A DNA stretch of 5,952 nucleotides, taken from positions 1 to 5,952 of the forward strand of contig CAKQSC010000059.1 of NCBI GenBank assembly GCA_934271725.1, written 5' to 3'. Made by a program: the position numbers and the translations under genes. The notes under the pieces are model-generated. The model was not told the origin of the DNA. It saw only the letters and a program-made list of their open reading frames with translations, and made no database searches. This DNA is from an uncultured Clostridia bacterium. Its GTDB lineage: Bacteria; Bacillota; Clostridia; Christensenellales; Borkfalkiaceae. Below are positions 1 to 5,952 of this stretch, piece after piece. How positions within the stretch are numbered: the stretch's first letter is position 1; each line of letters begins with the position of its first letter.

Positions 1-2
1 AA

Positions 3-257
3 ATAATTCTGTTCGGAGAAACCCGGTTCGATATTCTCGCTTGCGCTACCGCACACGATTTTACCAACGTAACCGTTTGTAAAGATTTTGATACCGCCGT
101 AAAAGTAGCCGTTGTTTCGGCAAAAGAAGGCGAAGTCGTCGCTCTCAGCCCCGCCTGTTCGAGTAAGGATGAGTTTACGTCTTTTGAGGAAAGGGGCAAA
201 AGGTTTAAAGAAATTATTCGTAATATAGATGAAAAAACTTTTAAAGCGAAAAAATAA
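3..257 (+). CDS. murD: UDP-N-acetylmuramoyl-L-alanine--D-glutamate ligase, C-terminal 84 residues (partial at window start)
   Basis: This is the 3' end of a gene that begins upstream of the window. It is open in frame from base 3 to TAA at 255-257. MurD is a cytoplasmic Mur ligase that adds D-glutamate to UDP-MurNAc-L-Ala using ATP. The sequence shows the MurD C-terminal signature: LSPACSS (codons at 144-164), then DEF and FEERGKRFKEI, matching the family pattern LSPACAS-D-F-(N/S)-(Y/F)-E-RG--F. The preceding segment (ILFGETRFDIL, then a DFDTAVKVA-like helix) fits the Rossmann-like C-terminal Mur ligase domain. The last ten codons overlap the start of ftsW by 29 nt, which implies translational coupling. 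The basic tail (KTFKAKK) lies beyond the usual conserved end and is probably an accommodation to this overlap. The ATPase and central domains lie outside the window and cannot be judged. Confidence 0.93.
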   Translation: MILFGETRFDILACATAHDFTNVTVCKDFDTAVKVAVVSAKEGEVVALSPACSSKDEFTSFEERGKRFKEIIRNIDEKTFKAKK

Positions 258-1353
258 TCACGGTGACGTTTTTGTTTTTATAGCAATTTGTTTAATAAGC
301 GTTTTGGGACTTATTTTTATTTATTCGGCAAGCAATTATAATGCGAAGAAAACTTACGGCGATTCTTTTTATTTCGTAAAAAAACAGGCGATAGGTATTG
401 TTATCGGCATAATAGCCTTTTTTGCCGTCAATTTGTTCGATTACGTAAAACTTAAAAAATGCCGATGGTATTTCTGTGTTGTTACGGTTATACTTTTGTG
501 TCTTGTTTTCGTTCCCGGTATCGGCGTCGCAAACTATGGCGCAAGGCGTTGGATAGGTATAGGAGGAATAACTGTTCAGCCGTCCGAACTTGCAAAGTTC
601 GGGTACATAGTTTTTTGCGCGTCTTGTCTTGATAAAAATGTAAAAAAATCTATAAATATGCTAAACATTTTGCCTGTGATTATATTAGGTATAATCTATT
701 GTGCGCTAATTATAGCAGAGCCTAATATGTCGATTTGCGTGTGCTTTGCGATGCTTATGCTTTCTTTCGTTTTCGTTAGCGGAATAAGTTTAAAGTTTTT
801 CCCGATAATAATTGTTCCCGCAATTTTAACGGGCGTGTTTTTGATTTTTGCGGAGCCTTACAGATTAAACAGACTGTCCGCGTTTTTAAACCCTTGGGCG
901 TCGCCGAAAGGCGAAGGTTATCAATTGCTTCAATCTTTATATGCGTTAGGATCGGGCGGACTTTTCGGCGTCGGACTTTTTAATTCCAGACAAAAACTTT
1001 CCTTTTTGCCTTTTTCGGAATCCGACTTCATATTGTCGGTTATAGGGGAAGAAACGGGCTTTTTCGGTCTTGTCGTCCTGTTCGGAATATTTTTCTTCGT
1101 AATTTACAGAGGATTATCGATAGCGCGCAACGCGAGAGACTTGTTCGGTTTTTATCTGTCGGTCGGAATTACTATGATTTTTGCCGTTCAGGTAATCATA
1201 AACGTTCTCGTCGTGTCGGGCAGTATTCCTCCCACGGGCTTGCCTTTGCCTCTTATGTCAAGCGGAAATACTTCCATAATAGTATTCTTTGCCGAGTTCG
1301 GTTTTTTATATAACGTTTCTTCAAATAAGGTCGGCTTACTCACAAAAGGATAA
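229..1353 (+). CDS. ftsW: FtsW/SpoVE-type SEDS peptidoglycan glycosyltransferase
   Basis: This 374-residue polytopic membrane protein of the SEDS family polymerises lipid II at the septum, normally with a class B penicillin-binding protein. After a basic cytoplasmic start (MKKLLKRKNN), hydrophobic segments run throughout, the first at about 14-34. SEDS hallmarks are visible: GARRWIGIGG (104-113) followed by QPSE (117-120), AEPNMS (163-168), NPWASPKGEGYQ (221-232), and LPFSESDF (260-267) followed by IGEETGF. By alignment, D266 corresponds to the catalytic Asp of FtsW/RodA (E. coli FtsW D297). The C-terminal GLPLPLMSSGNTS (337-349) matches the usual GLPLPF(I/L)S-GG(T/S)S. The start at 229 gives the expected short cytoplasmic tail. 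It has no good Shine-Dalgarno site and lies inside murD, so coupled translation is likely. Two conserved positions differ: F262 replaces the usual Glu of LPE, and N347 replaces a Gly of the GG pair. A vegetative FtsW cannot be told from a sporulation SpoVE paralogue here; the dcw location favours FtsW. Confidence 0.94.
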   Translation: MKKLLKRKNNHGDVFVFIAICLISVLGLIFIYSASNYNAKKTYGDSFYFVKKQAIGIVIGIIAFFAVNLFDYVKLKKCRWYFCVVTVILLCLVFVPGIGVANYGARRWIGIGGITVQPSELAKFGYIVFCASCLDKNVKKSINMLNILPVIILGIIYCALIIAEPNMSICVCFAMLMLSFVFVSGISLKFFPIIIVPAILTGVFLIFAEPYRLNRLSAFLNPWASPKGEGYQLLQSLYALGSGGLFGVGLFNSRQKLSFLPFSESDFILSVIGEETGFFGLVVLFGIFFFVIYRGLSIARNARDLFGFYLSVGITMIFAVQVIINVLVVSGSIPPTGLPLPLMSSGNTSIIVFFAEFGFLYNVSSNKVGLLTKG

Positions 1354-1373
1354 AAAAGCGAATATTCTGTAAT

Positions 1374-2240
1374 ATGAACAGTTCCGTAATTTACGAAATA
1401 AACGGTGGAAAAAGACTTTACGGTTCCGTAAGAGCGGAATCGGCAAAGAACTCCGTACTTGCTTTGATAACCGCTTCCGTTTTATTAGACGAAACGGCGG
1501 TGATAAAAGATTGTCCCATGATTAGCGACGTTTCCGACATGGTCGACATACTTGAAAGCATAGGGGCTGAAACCGAATATAAAAAAGGCGATTTATATAT
1601 TTATCCGCAAGGTATCGGCAAGTTTGAAATAAACAAAGAACTTTCGGGTAAATTGCGCGCTTCCGTTCTTGAGACGGGGGCGCTTTTGTCGCGTTTCGGG
1701 GAATGTGTCGTTTTTTATCCCGGCGGTTGCAGTATCGGCGCGAGACCTATCGATATTCATTTGGATTTCTTTAAAAAATCAGGTTGTTCCGTTTTTGAAG
1801 AAAGAGATAAAATAAGAATTAAACGCCTTAATAACAAAGGCGAAAGAGTTTATTCCTTTCCCGTAAAGAGCGTGGGGGCGACGGAAAACGCCATTCTTTC
1901 GTCCGTATTTATTGGCGGTAGCGTCATTTTAAAGAACTGTGCATGCGAACCCGAAATAGTCGATTTACAAAACTTTTTGAATAAGGCGGGCGCAAAGATT
2001 TACGGGGCAGGCGGGGAAATAATTGTAATAAAAGGCGTTAAAAAATTAAAAGGAGCGGTGTATAAACCCGTCGGCGACAGAATAGAGGCGGGTACATTTT
2101 TGCTTGCCGGGCTGATTTGTGGCGGTAAAATAGAAATCGAGAACGTAAAAACAGAAAATATTTCTTCCTTAATCGATAAAATTGCGTTTTCCGCTTGTAA
2201 AATACGCGCTAAATATAATACAACTAGAAACGTTCGGTAA
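1374..2240 (+). CDS. murA: MurA N-terminal fragment (raw open frame before the frame break)
   Basis: As read without correction, this frame gives 288 residues. The first roughly 277 align with MurA: the substrate-binding AKN motif, the catalytic-loop PGGCSIG with C119, the DRIEAGT segment (235-241) and the GGKIEIENV strand (250-258). The last residues, roughly TTRNVR before TAA at 2238-2240, resemble nothing in MurA and are the out-of-frame tail. MurA folds as two inside-out barrels, and one of them is built from the extreme N-terminus plus the C-terminal half. This fragment would therefore lack much of that domain and the conserved Asp and Arg found downstream. I do not expect it to be active alone. 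Confidence 0.8.
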   Translation: MNSSVIYEINGGKRLYGSVRAESAKNSVLALITASVLLDETAVIKDCPMISDVSDMVDILESIGAETEYKKGDLYIYPQGIGKFEINKELSGKLRASVLETGALLSRFGECVVFYPGGCSIGARPIDIHLDFFKKSGCSVFEERDKIRIKRLNNKGERVYSFPVKSVGATENAILSSVFIGGSVILKNCACEPEIVDLQNFLNKAGAKIYGAGGEIIVIKGVKKLKGAVYKPVGDRIEAGTFLLAGLICGGKIEIENVKTENISSLIDKIAFSACKIRAKYNTTRNVR

Positions 2241-2634
2241 ACTCTGTTTACCGAAGATGATAGTAACTTCTCCTTTCCCGGGGTTTGCTACGGACTTGCA
2301 ATCGCAAATCGCTTCAACCGCTTTGTTTGCGCAAGGAAAAACGCTTATCAAAGAAACGATGTTTGAATCTCGCTTTGCAACGATTTCGGAGTTTAAAAAG
2401 TTCGGGGCGAGCGTTTTTACGGTCGGCGACACGGCAACCGTAAACGGCGGTAAAAAACTGCACGGCGCGGAAGTTTTTGCAAAAGACCTTCGAGGTTGCT
2501 CCGCATTGATTCTCACGGCGACGGGTATAAAAGATTATTCCGTCGTTCACGGCATAAATTATCTCGAAAGAGGTTATCTTAATTTCGATAAAAAACTACG
2601 CGCTCTCGGCGCGGACGTTAAAAGGACCGATTGA
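2182..2634 (+). CDS. murA: MurA C-terminal fragment (raw open frame after the frame break)
   Basis: This frame is open from after TAA at 2170-2172 to TGA at 2632-2634. MurA-like sequence begins at about 2218 (IQLETFGK) and continues through FPGFATDLQSQ, ESRF, a GGKKLHGAEV segment, DLRG and LERGYLNFDKKLRALGAD, the usual MurA C-terminus. The nominal start at 2182 is a TTG whose first codons (roughly RFPLVKYALN) do not fit MurA well and have no ribosome site before them, so it is probably not a genuine initiation site. The fragment covers only part of one barrel domain and is best read as the end of the same gene. Its stop shares one base with the ATG of ftsQ. Confidence 0.8.
   Translation: MRFPLVKYALNIIQLETFGKLCLPKMIVTSPFPGFATDLQSQIASTALFAQGKTLIKETMFESRFATISEFKKFGASVFTVGDTATVNGGKKLHGAEVFAKDLRGCSALILTATGIKDYSVVHGINYLERGYLNFDKKLRALGADVKRTD
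2621..2626 (+). promoter_or_regulatory. Ribosome binding site of ftsQ (decides the start)
   Basis: AAAGGA lies 7 nt before ATG 2634 but only 4 nt before the in-frame TTG at 2631. The spacing and the TGATG overlap with the murA stop favour ATG 2634, with termination-reinitiation coupling to murA. Confidence 0.6.
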
Positions 2635-3437
2635 TGCAAAAAAAGTTTGTTCTTACAATTTCGATATGTATAATTTTTCTCGCATGCGTGATTTTAAGCC
2701 TTGTGCTTTTGTTTTCCGTTCAGCGAGTAACGGTTGACTATACCGTTTTTTCACGCAACGACGAAGCGGGAATATACAGCACGGTGTTCGATAAAGACAC
2801 GCTCGAAGAACTTGACGGTATTTTCTCAAAATATAAGAAGAAAAGTCTTGTGTTTTTCGACACGAAAAAGGTCTACGATGATTTGGACGGCTATTCGTAC
2901 GTAAAGGTAGAAGAAGTCAGAAAAGAATATCCCAACCGCATAATAGTTAAAATAAGCGAACGAAAAGAGATTTACGCTTTAAACGTCGACGGAACTTATT
3001 TTATGATTGACGAGGAAGGGTATCTTCTTTCAAAAAAAGATGAAAACGCAAATAACGTCGACGGGGTTCGCAACGTACTTTTAAAGGGATTTTCCGTAAA
3101 TCCGGAAGCCCAAACGGGTAAACCGCTTGAACTTATAAAAGACGAAAACTTTGCTTTGTTGCAAGTGTGCGCGAAAGAGTTTGTCAAAATTCGCGATAAA
3201 GTAAGCGAATTCTATTATATGACGGAAAAGAACTACGGAGATTTCGTTTTCGTACTTAAAAGCGGTGTAAAACTCGTTATAGCGAGTCCTAGCGAAATAC
3301 CCGAGAAAAAAATCGAAGTGGGTTTGGCTCATTACGCCAAATTAGACGACGACGCGAAAACTCGCGGATATATTTTCGTCGATACGCATAACGACGGAAA
3401 CGTATACGCCGTGTGGGGTGAACATTATGAAGAATAA
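2634..3437 (+). CDS. ftsQ: Cell division protein FtsQ/DivIB
   Basis: This bitopic divisome protein links early and late division proteins (with FtsL and DivIC/FtsB in Gram-positives) and stabilises septal synthesis. From ATG 2634 it has 267 residues. A very short cytoplasmic MQKK is followed by one membrane anchor (about 5-28). A POTRA-like domain follows (about 30-110), ending in YVKVEEVRKEYPNRIIVKI (89-107), the most recognisable FtsQ segment. The beta domain then has ALNVDGTYFMIDEEGYLL (115-132). The C-terminal part ends with RGYIFVDTHNDGNVYA (244-259), typical of the family. The cytoplasmic tail is much shorter than in some Bacillus DivIB proteins. An in-frame TTG at 2631 would add one Met, but Shine-Dalgarno spacing favours the ATG. 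Its 3' end overlaps ftsA by 11 nt. The membrane topology is inferred from hydrophobicity only. Confidence 0.91.
   Translation: MQKKFVLTISICIIFLACVILSLVLLFSVQRVTVDYTVFSRNDEAGIYSTVFDKDTLEELDGIFSKYKKKSLVFFDTKKVYDDLDGYSYVKVEEVRKEYPNRIIVKISERKEIYALNVDGTYFMIDEEGYLLSKKDENANNVDGVRNVLLKGFSVNPEAQTGKPLELIKDENFALLQVCAKEFVKIRDKVSEFYYMTEKNYGDFVFVLKSGVKLVIASPSEIPEKKIEVGLAHYAKLDDDAKTRGYIFVDTHNDGNVYAVWGEHYEE
3415..3421 (+). promoter_or_regulatory. Ribosome binding site of ftsA (decides the start)
   Basis: GGGGTGA matches the 3' part of the consensus AAGGAGGTGA and sits 5 nt before ATG 3427. The in-frame GTG at 3418 lies inside this site, so it is unlikely to be the true start. The site is within the last codons of ftsQ. 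Confidence 0.6.
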
Positions 3438-4599
3438 TAACGCCGGATTAAGAGAAGGACAAGTTGCCGTTCTCGACATAGGTTCTTCTTCCGTGAAAGC
3501 GGTTATAGGAGAACGCGGAGTAAACAAAACTTTTGTAATAAAGTCTATTGCAGAAAGGAATTACAGCGGATTTTGCGACGGAAAGTTTATCGACGAGGAC
3601 GACTTTTTGTCCGTCGTAAAAGAAGTTTTATATGCCGTAATGAATAACTGCGCCATAAAAGTGGACGTTCTTTATGTAAGTGTTCCCGGCGACTGGTGTG
3701 CCGTGGTTACCAAAGAGCATCAGGTATCTTTCCCTAAAAAGAAAAAAATCACGGACGAAACGCTTAACGAGGTTTCAAAAACGGCGTTCAATTTTAATGC
3801 GCCTAATTACAAACTCATAAACTGGGGCGCGACCTATTACGTTCTCGACGATAACAGAAGAGTCGCCGTCGCGGTGGGACAAGTTACAGAAACGTTAAGA
3901 GGCGTGTTTTCTTTCGTTATGGTGGATTCCTATTTCATAAATATAATGGAGTCGGCGTGTTCTCTTTTGGGCATAGCAAAGTTGGAATACGTTTCTTCCA
4001 CGCTTGCGGAAGCGTTATATCTGTTCAGTCCCGAAATTCGCGACAGAACGGCTATTATGGTCGATTGCGGTTATACTACGACTACGTTTACCATAATTCA
4101 GGGCGACGGACTTTTATATCAGAAATCCTTTAATTACGGCGGTGGCTATATAACGGCTTTGATTGCGGACAAACTCAATATAGATATGCGCCTTGCCGAA
4201 AAAATCAAACGTAAGGTCAATTTGAGTTGTCGGTTTGACGAAAACGATATATATCGCATTTATGACGGCAGTCAGGAATACGAATATTCGGCAAGATATA
4301 TAAACGAACTCGTAGAGGGTAGTCTTGACGATTTTTGCGAGGGTATAGAAAAATGCCTCGTAAACTCGAACGTGGCTTTTGCCGATTATATACCTTTGAG
4401 TTTAACGGGGGGCGGAGTTTCTTATATCAGAGGCATTAAAGACGCGGTTACCAGAAGAATAAATATGGTGGTCGAAATCGTTTCTCCGTCTACTCCGTAT
4501 ATGAATAAGCCCGCGGATTCTTCCGTTTTGTCTCTTTTGGATATTGCGTTGTCGCAAAAACCAAAACAGGAAAAATTATTTAAAAAGTACCTCAAATAA
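3427..4599 (+). CDS. ftsA: Cell division protein FtsA, actin-like ATPase
   Basis: FtsA is an actin-fold protein that tethers FtsZ filaments to the membrane and recruits later divisome proteins. From ATG 3427 it has 390 residues, near the family's usual length. Visible parts are: phosphate-1 loop LDIGSSSVKAVIGE (16-29); a 1C-like region starting GFCDGKFID (48-56) with VDVLYVSVPG (79-88); phosphate-2 loop VDCGYTTTTF (212-221); and adenosine loop LSLTGGG (324-330). The C-terminus, QEKLFKKYLK (381-390), is short, basic and amphipathic, as expected of the membrane-targeting helix. The phosphate-2 loop departs from the common D-(I/L)-GGG-TTD pattern, with Tyr after the first Gly and Thr in place of the second Asp. 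Starting at GTG 3418 would give 393 residues, but that codon is part of the ribosome site. Position directly before ftsZ supports FtsA over related PilM-like proteins. Confidence 0.93.
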   Translation: MKNNNAGLREGQVAVLDIGSSSVKAVIGERGVNKTFVIKSIAERNYSGFCDGKFIDEDDFLSVVKEVLYAVMNNCAIKVDVLYVSVPGDWCAVVTKEHQVSFPKKKKITDETLNEVSKTAFNFNAPNYKLINWGATYYVLDDNRRVAVAVGQVTETLRGVFSFVMVDSYFINIMESACSLLGIAKLEYVSSTLAEALYLFSPEIRDRTAIMVDCGYTTTTFTIIQGDGLLYQKSFNYGGGYITALIADKLNIDMRLAEKIKRKVNLSCRFDENDIYRIYDGSQEYEYSARYINELVEGSLDDFCEGIEKCLVNSNVAFADYIPLSLTGGGVSYIRGIKDAVTRRINMVVEIVSPSTPYMNKPADSSVLSLLDIALSQKPKQEKLFKKYLK

Positions 4600-4603
4600 G
4601 GAG
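4598..4603 (+). promoter_or_regulatory. Ribosome binding site of ftsZ
   Basis: AAGGAG lies 5 nt before ATG 4609 and overlaps the ftsA stop (TAAGGAG). It is the strongest Shine-Dalgarno match in the window, consistent with high FtsZ synthesis and coupling to ftsA. Confidence 0.8.
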
Positions 4604-4608
4604 ATTTT

Positions 4609-5883
4609 ATGTTCGATACAAGCGATTATAATTTGAATAACGATAACGGCAATATGGTTTACGACGAATTTGAAGATCCTAACATCGGCGCAAAAATAAA
4701 AGTCGTCGGCGTAGGCGGTGGCGGTAACAACGCCGTAAACAGAATGATAGAGGCGGGGCTTTCCGCAACGGAGTTTATTTCCGTAAATACGGACGCTCAG
4801 GCATTGCGTATGTCCAAAGCGTCAAGGCGCGTTCAGATAGGTAAAATATTGACAAAAGGACTCGGCGCGGGTTCTAATCCGGAAGTCGGCGCGAAAGCGG
4901 CGGAGGAAAGCAAAGATGCTATCGAAGCGTTTTTGAAAGATACCGATTTGTTGTTTATTGCCGCAGGCATGGGCGGAGGAACGGGTTCCGGCGCGGCGCC
5001 CGTTATCGCGAGGATTGCGAAAGAAATGGGTATCCTTACCGTTGCGGTGGTTACCAAACCCTTCGCGTTCGAGGGCAAACGTCGCGATCAGAATGCGAAA
5101 GTCGCTCTTGCCGCGCTTAAAAAATACGTTGATACTTTAATAGTAATCCCCAACGACAAACTTCTTCTTGCGTTACCCAAAGATACCGCTTTTTCGGAAG
5201 CGTTCAGACATGCGGACGAAGTTTTGCGTCAGGGCGTAAGCGGTGTTGTCGATTTGATTACGACGCCGTCGCTTATAAATCTCGACTTTGCCGACGTAAG
5301 CACGATAATGCGAGGAAAAGGTCTTGCCCATATCGGTATAGGTAAAGCAAACGGCGAGCATAGGGTTATGGAAGCGGTAAGACAAGCGGTTTCGAGCCCT
5401 CTTCTCGAAACAACGATAGAGGGTGCCGGCGGAGTCATTCTTAACGTAATCGGCGGTATGGATATGACGCTCGGGGAGGCTAGCGAAGCGGCGGAACTCG
5501 TGCAGGGCGTCGTAGACAAAGACGCAAACATTATTTTCGGTGCGAGAATCGATCCGACAATTTCGGACGAAATACAGATAATAGTTATAGCGACGGGATT
5601 TCAGGGTGTTCAGCAGGTAGTACCCGAAAGGAAAAGTTCGGATACGGTTGTAAGAGATTTCGGCGAGCCTGTGTTTAAAGAAACGTTTACCGTTGGCGAG
5701 GTGCCTCAAATGCAAGAGGAAGAAAAGGAACCGATGCGTTTCGATACTATACCGAACCAACCGAAAGTTGCCGTTGAGCCTAAACCCGAAACAGTTCGCG
5801 ACGATATACCGTCGCCGAGATTGCAGGAAACAAAAAAAGAAGTTCCTTCTTTCATACAAAGACTTTTCAAAGGTAAAAAATAA
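4609..5883 (+). CDS. ftsZ: Cell division protein FtsZ, tubulin-like GTPase
   Basis: FtsZ polymerises with GTP into the cytokinetic Z-ring. The protein has 424 residues. A poorly conserved acidic N-terminal tail (1-27) precedes the GTPase domain: GVGGGGNNAVN (34-44), NTDAQAL (60-66), tubulin signature GGGTGSG (122-128), FEGKRRDQNA (154-163), and the T7 synergy loop NLDFADV (224-230) with N224, D226 and D229, which complete the neighbour's active site. The C-terminal core domain ends near 330 (IVIATGF). A variable charged linker rich in E, K and P (about 335-409) leads to the conserved C-terminal peptide VPSFIQRLF (412-420), the expected binding site for FtsA and similar partners, followed by a basic KGKK tail. 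All catalytic motifs are intact. It is the last gene of the unit, nine bases after ftsA, and a terminator begins 21 bases after its stop. Confidence 0.99.
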   Translation: MFDTSDYNLNNDNGNMVYDEFEDPNIGAKIKVVGVGGGGNNAVNRMIEAGLSATEFISVNTDAQALRMSKASRRVQIGKILTKGLGAGSNPEVGAKAAEESKDAIEAFLKDTDLLFIAAGMGGGTGSGAAPVIARIAKEMGILTVAVVTKPFAFEGKRRDQNAKVALAALKKYVDTLIVIPNDKLLLALPKDTAFSEAFRHADEVLRQGVSGVVDLITTPSLINLDFADVSTIMRGKGLAHIGIGKANGEHRVMEAVRQAVSSPLLETTIEGAGGVILNVIGGMDMTLGEASEAAELVQGVVDKDANIIFGARIDPTISDEIQIIVIATGFQGVQQVVPERKSSDTVVRDFGEPVFKETFTVGEVPQMQEEEKEPMRFDTIPNQPKVAVEPKPETVRDDIPSPRLQETKKEVPSFIQRLFKGKK

Positions 5884-5904
5884 CAAAAAAGATACAAAAT
5901 ATTT

Positions 5905-5933
5905 AAAAATACGGCATAAAGTGCCGTATTTTT
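5905..5933 (+). terminator. Rho-independent terminator after ftsZ
   Basis: A perfect 12-bp inverted repeat pairs 5905-5916 with 5922-5933 around a 5-base loop (TAAAG). The core is ATACGGCA / TGCCGTAT, flanked by AAAA on the left and a TTTTT run on the right. The T-run follows the GC-containing stem, as expected for intrinsic termination. The A-run on the left means the same hairpin could also stop transcription arriving on the other strand. Confidence 0.88.
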
Positions 5934-5944
5934 CTATTATGCAG

Positions 5945-5950
5945 TTGACA
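5945..5950 (+). promoter_or_regulatory. Possible -35 box of a downstream promoter
   Basis: TTGACA, the exact vegetative sigma -35 consensus, lies 11 bases after the terminator hairpin. Any -10 box would fall beyond the window end, so this is a half-site supported by position only. Confidence 0.35.
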
Positions 5951-5952
5951 AA

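Larger units (their letters stand above)
1374..2634 (+). pseudogene. murA: UDP-N-acetylglucosamine 1-carboxyvinyltransferase, reading frame interrupted
   Basis: MurA transfers enolpyruvate from PEP to UDP-GlcNAc, the first committed step of peptidoglycan synthesis, in the cytoplasm. Homology runs unbroken over 1374-2634 but changes frame: it follows the start frame to about 2207, then the frame one base later to TGA at 2632-2634. Skipping one base gives 419 residues, the normal MurA length. Every key residue I can locate is kept: K25-N26 (AKNS), R95 (LRAS), C119 in PGGCSIGARP (the PEP-binding, fosfomycin-targeted Cys), R124, SVGATEN (166-172), the Asp of FPGFATDLQ (codon 2293-2295) and the Arg of LERGY (codon 2569-2571). 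Intact motifs on both sides argue for a sequencing error or very recent mutation rather than old decay. True recoding is possible but unsupported. It is labelled pseudogene only because the raw reading frame is broken. The start ATG 1374 lacks a clear Shine-Dalgarno site; AGGA at 1347-1350 is too far away. Confidence 0.9.

Noticed and set aside
2169..2516. A 115-codon - strand frame opposite the murA frame break
   Set aside because: It covers strongly conserved MurA coding sequence and has no recognisable domain or clear ribosome site. It does not explain the frame change.
2182..2634. A naturally split, two-polypeptide MurA
   Set aside because: The cut falls inside one barrel domain rather than between domains, and the second frame has no convincing start site at the point where homology begins.
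4849..4878. TTGACA, an 18-nt spacer and TCTAAT inside ftsZ, resembling a sigma-70 promoter
   Set aside because: The bases encode conserved FtsZ residues (around LTKGLGAGSN), the spacer is slightly long and no downstream start fits. A chance match is likely.
5173..5886. A 237-codon open frame on the - strand across ftsZ
   Set aside because: It lies wholly opposite ftsZ, its product is low-complexity and Arg/Phe/Tyr-rich, and resembles no family I know. The ftsZ coding evidence is decisive.
1..5952. CRISPR arrays, tRNA/rRNA genes, insertion sequences or phage genes
   Set aside because: No direct-repeat array, RNA-gene signature, transposase or terminal inverted repeats were seen. The window is almost fully occupied by dcw genes.

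Overview
The window is the 3' part of a division and cell wall (dcw) cluster, all on the + strand. Its order is murD (3' end only), ftsW, murA, ftsQ/divIB, ftsA and ftsZ, closed by a rho-independent terminator just after ftsZ. Gene order, moderately AT-rich DNA, an FtsQ/DivIB of Gram-positive type, an ftsA-ftsZ pair and SD-type ribosome sites all suggest a Clostridia-like Firmicute. The species cannot be named from the sequence.

Layout: the window opens inside murD (ends at 257). ftsW starts within the murD tail (29-nt overlap). A 20-nt gap leads to murA, whose reading frame is broken near its two-thirds point: positions 1374-2240 carry the N-terminal two thirds and the following +1 frame to 2634 carries the rest. 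Both parts keep the expected catalytic residues. ftsQ starts at ATG 2634, sharing one base with the murA stop (TGATG). ftsA starts at ATG 3427, inside the end of ftsQ. ftsZ follows nine bases after ftsA with the strongest Shine-Dalgarno site in the window. A hairpin with flanking A and T tracts (5905-5933) ends the unit, and a TTGACA box at 5945-5950 may begin the promoter of the next gene. No non-coding stretch exceeds 70 bases.

Together the genes link precursor synthesis (MurA, first committed step; MurD, D-glutamate addition) to septal polymerisation (FtsW) and the divisome (FtsQ, FtsA, FtsZ). The overlaps imply co-transcription and translational coupling. I see no novel system. The points most worth a second look are the murA frame break, the absence of murG from its usual place between ftsW and murA, and substitutions in conserved motifs of FtsW and FtsA.
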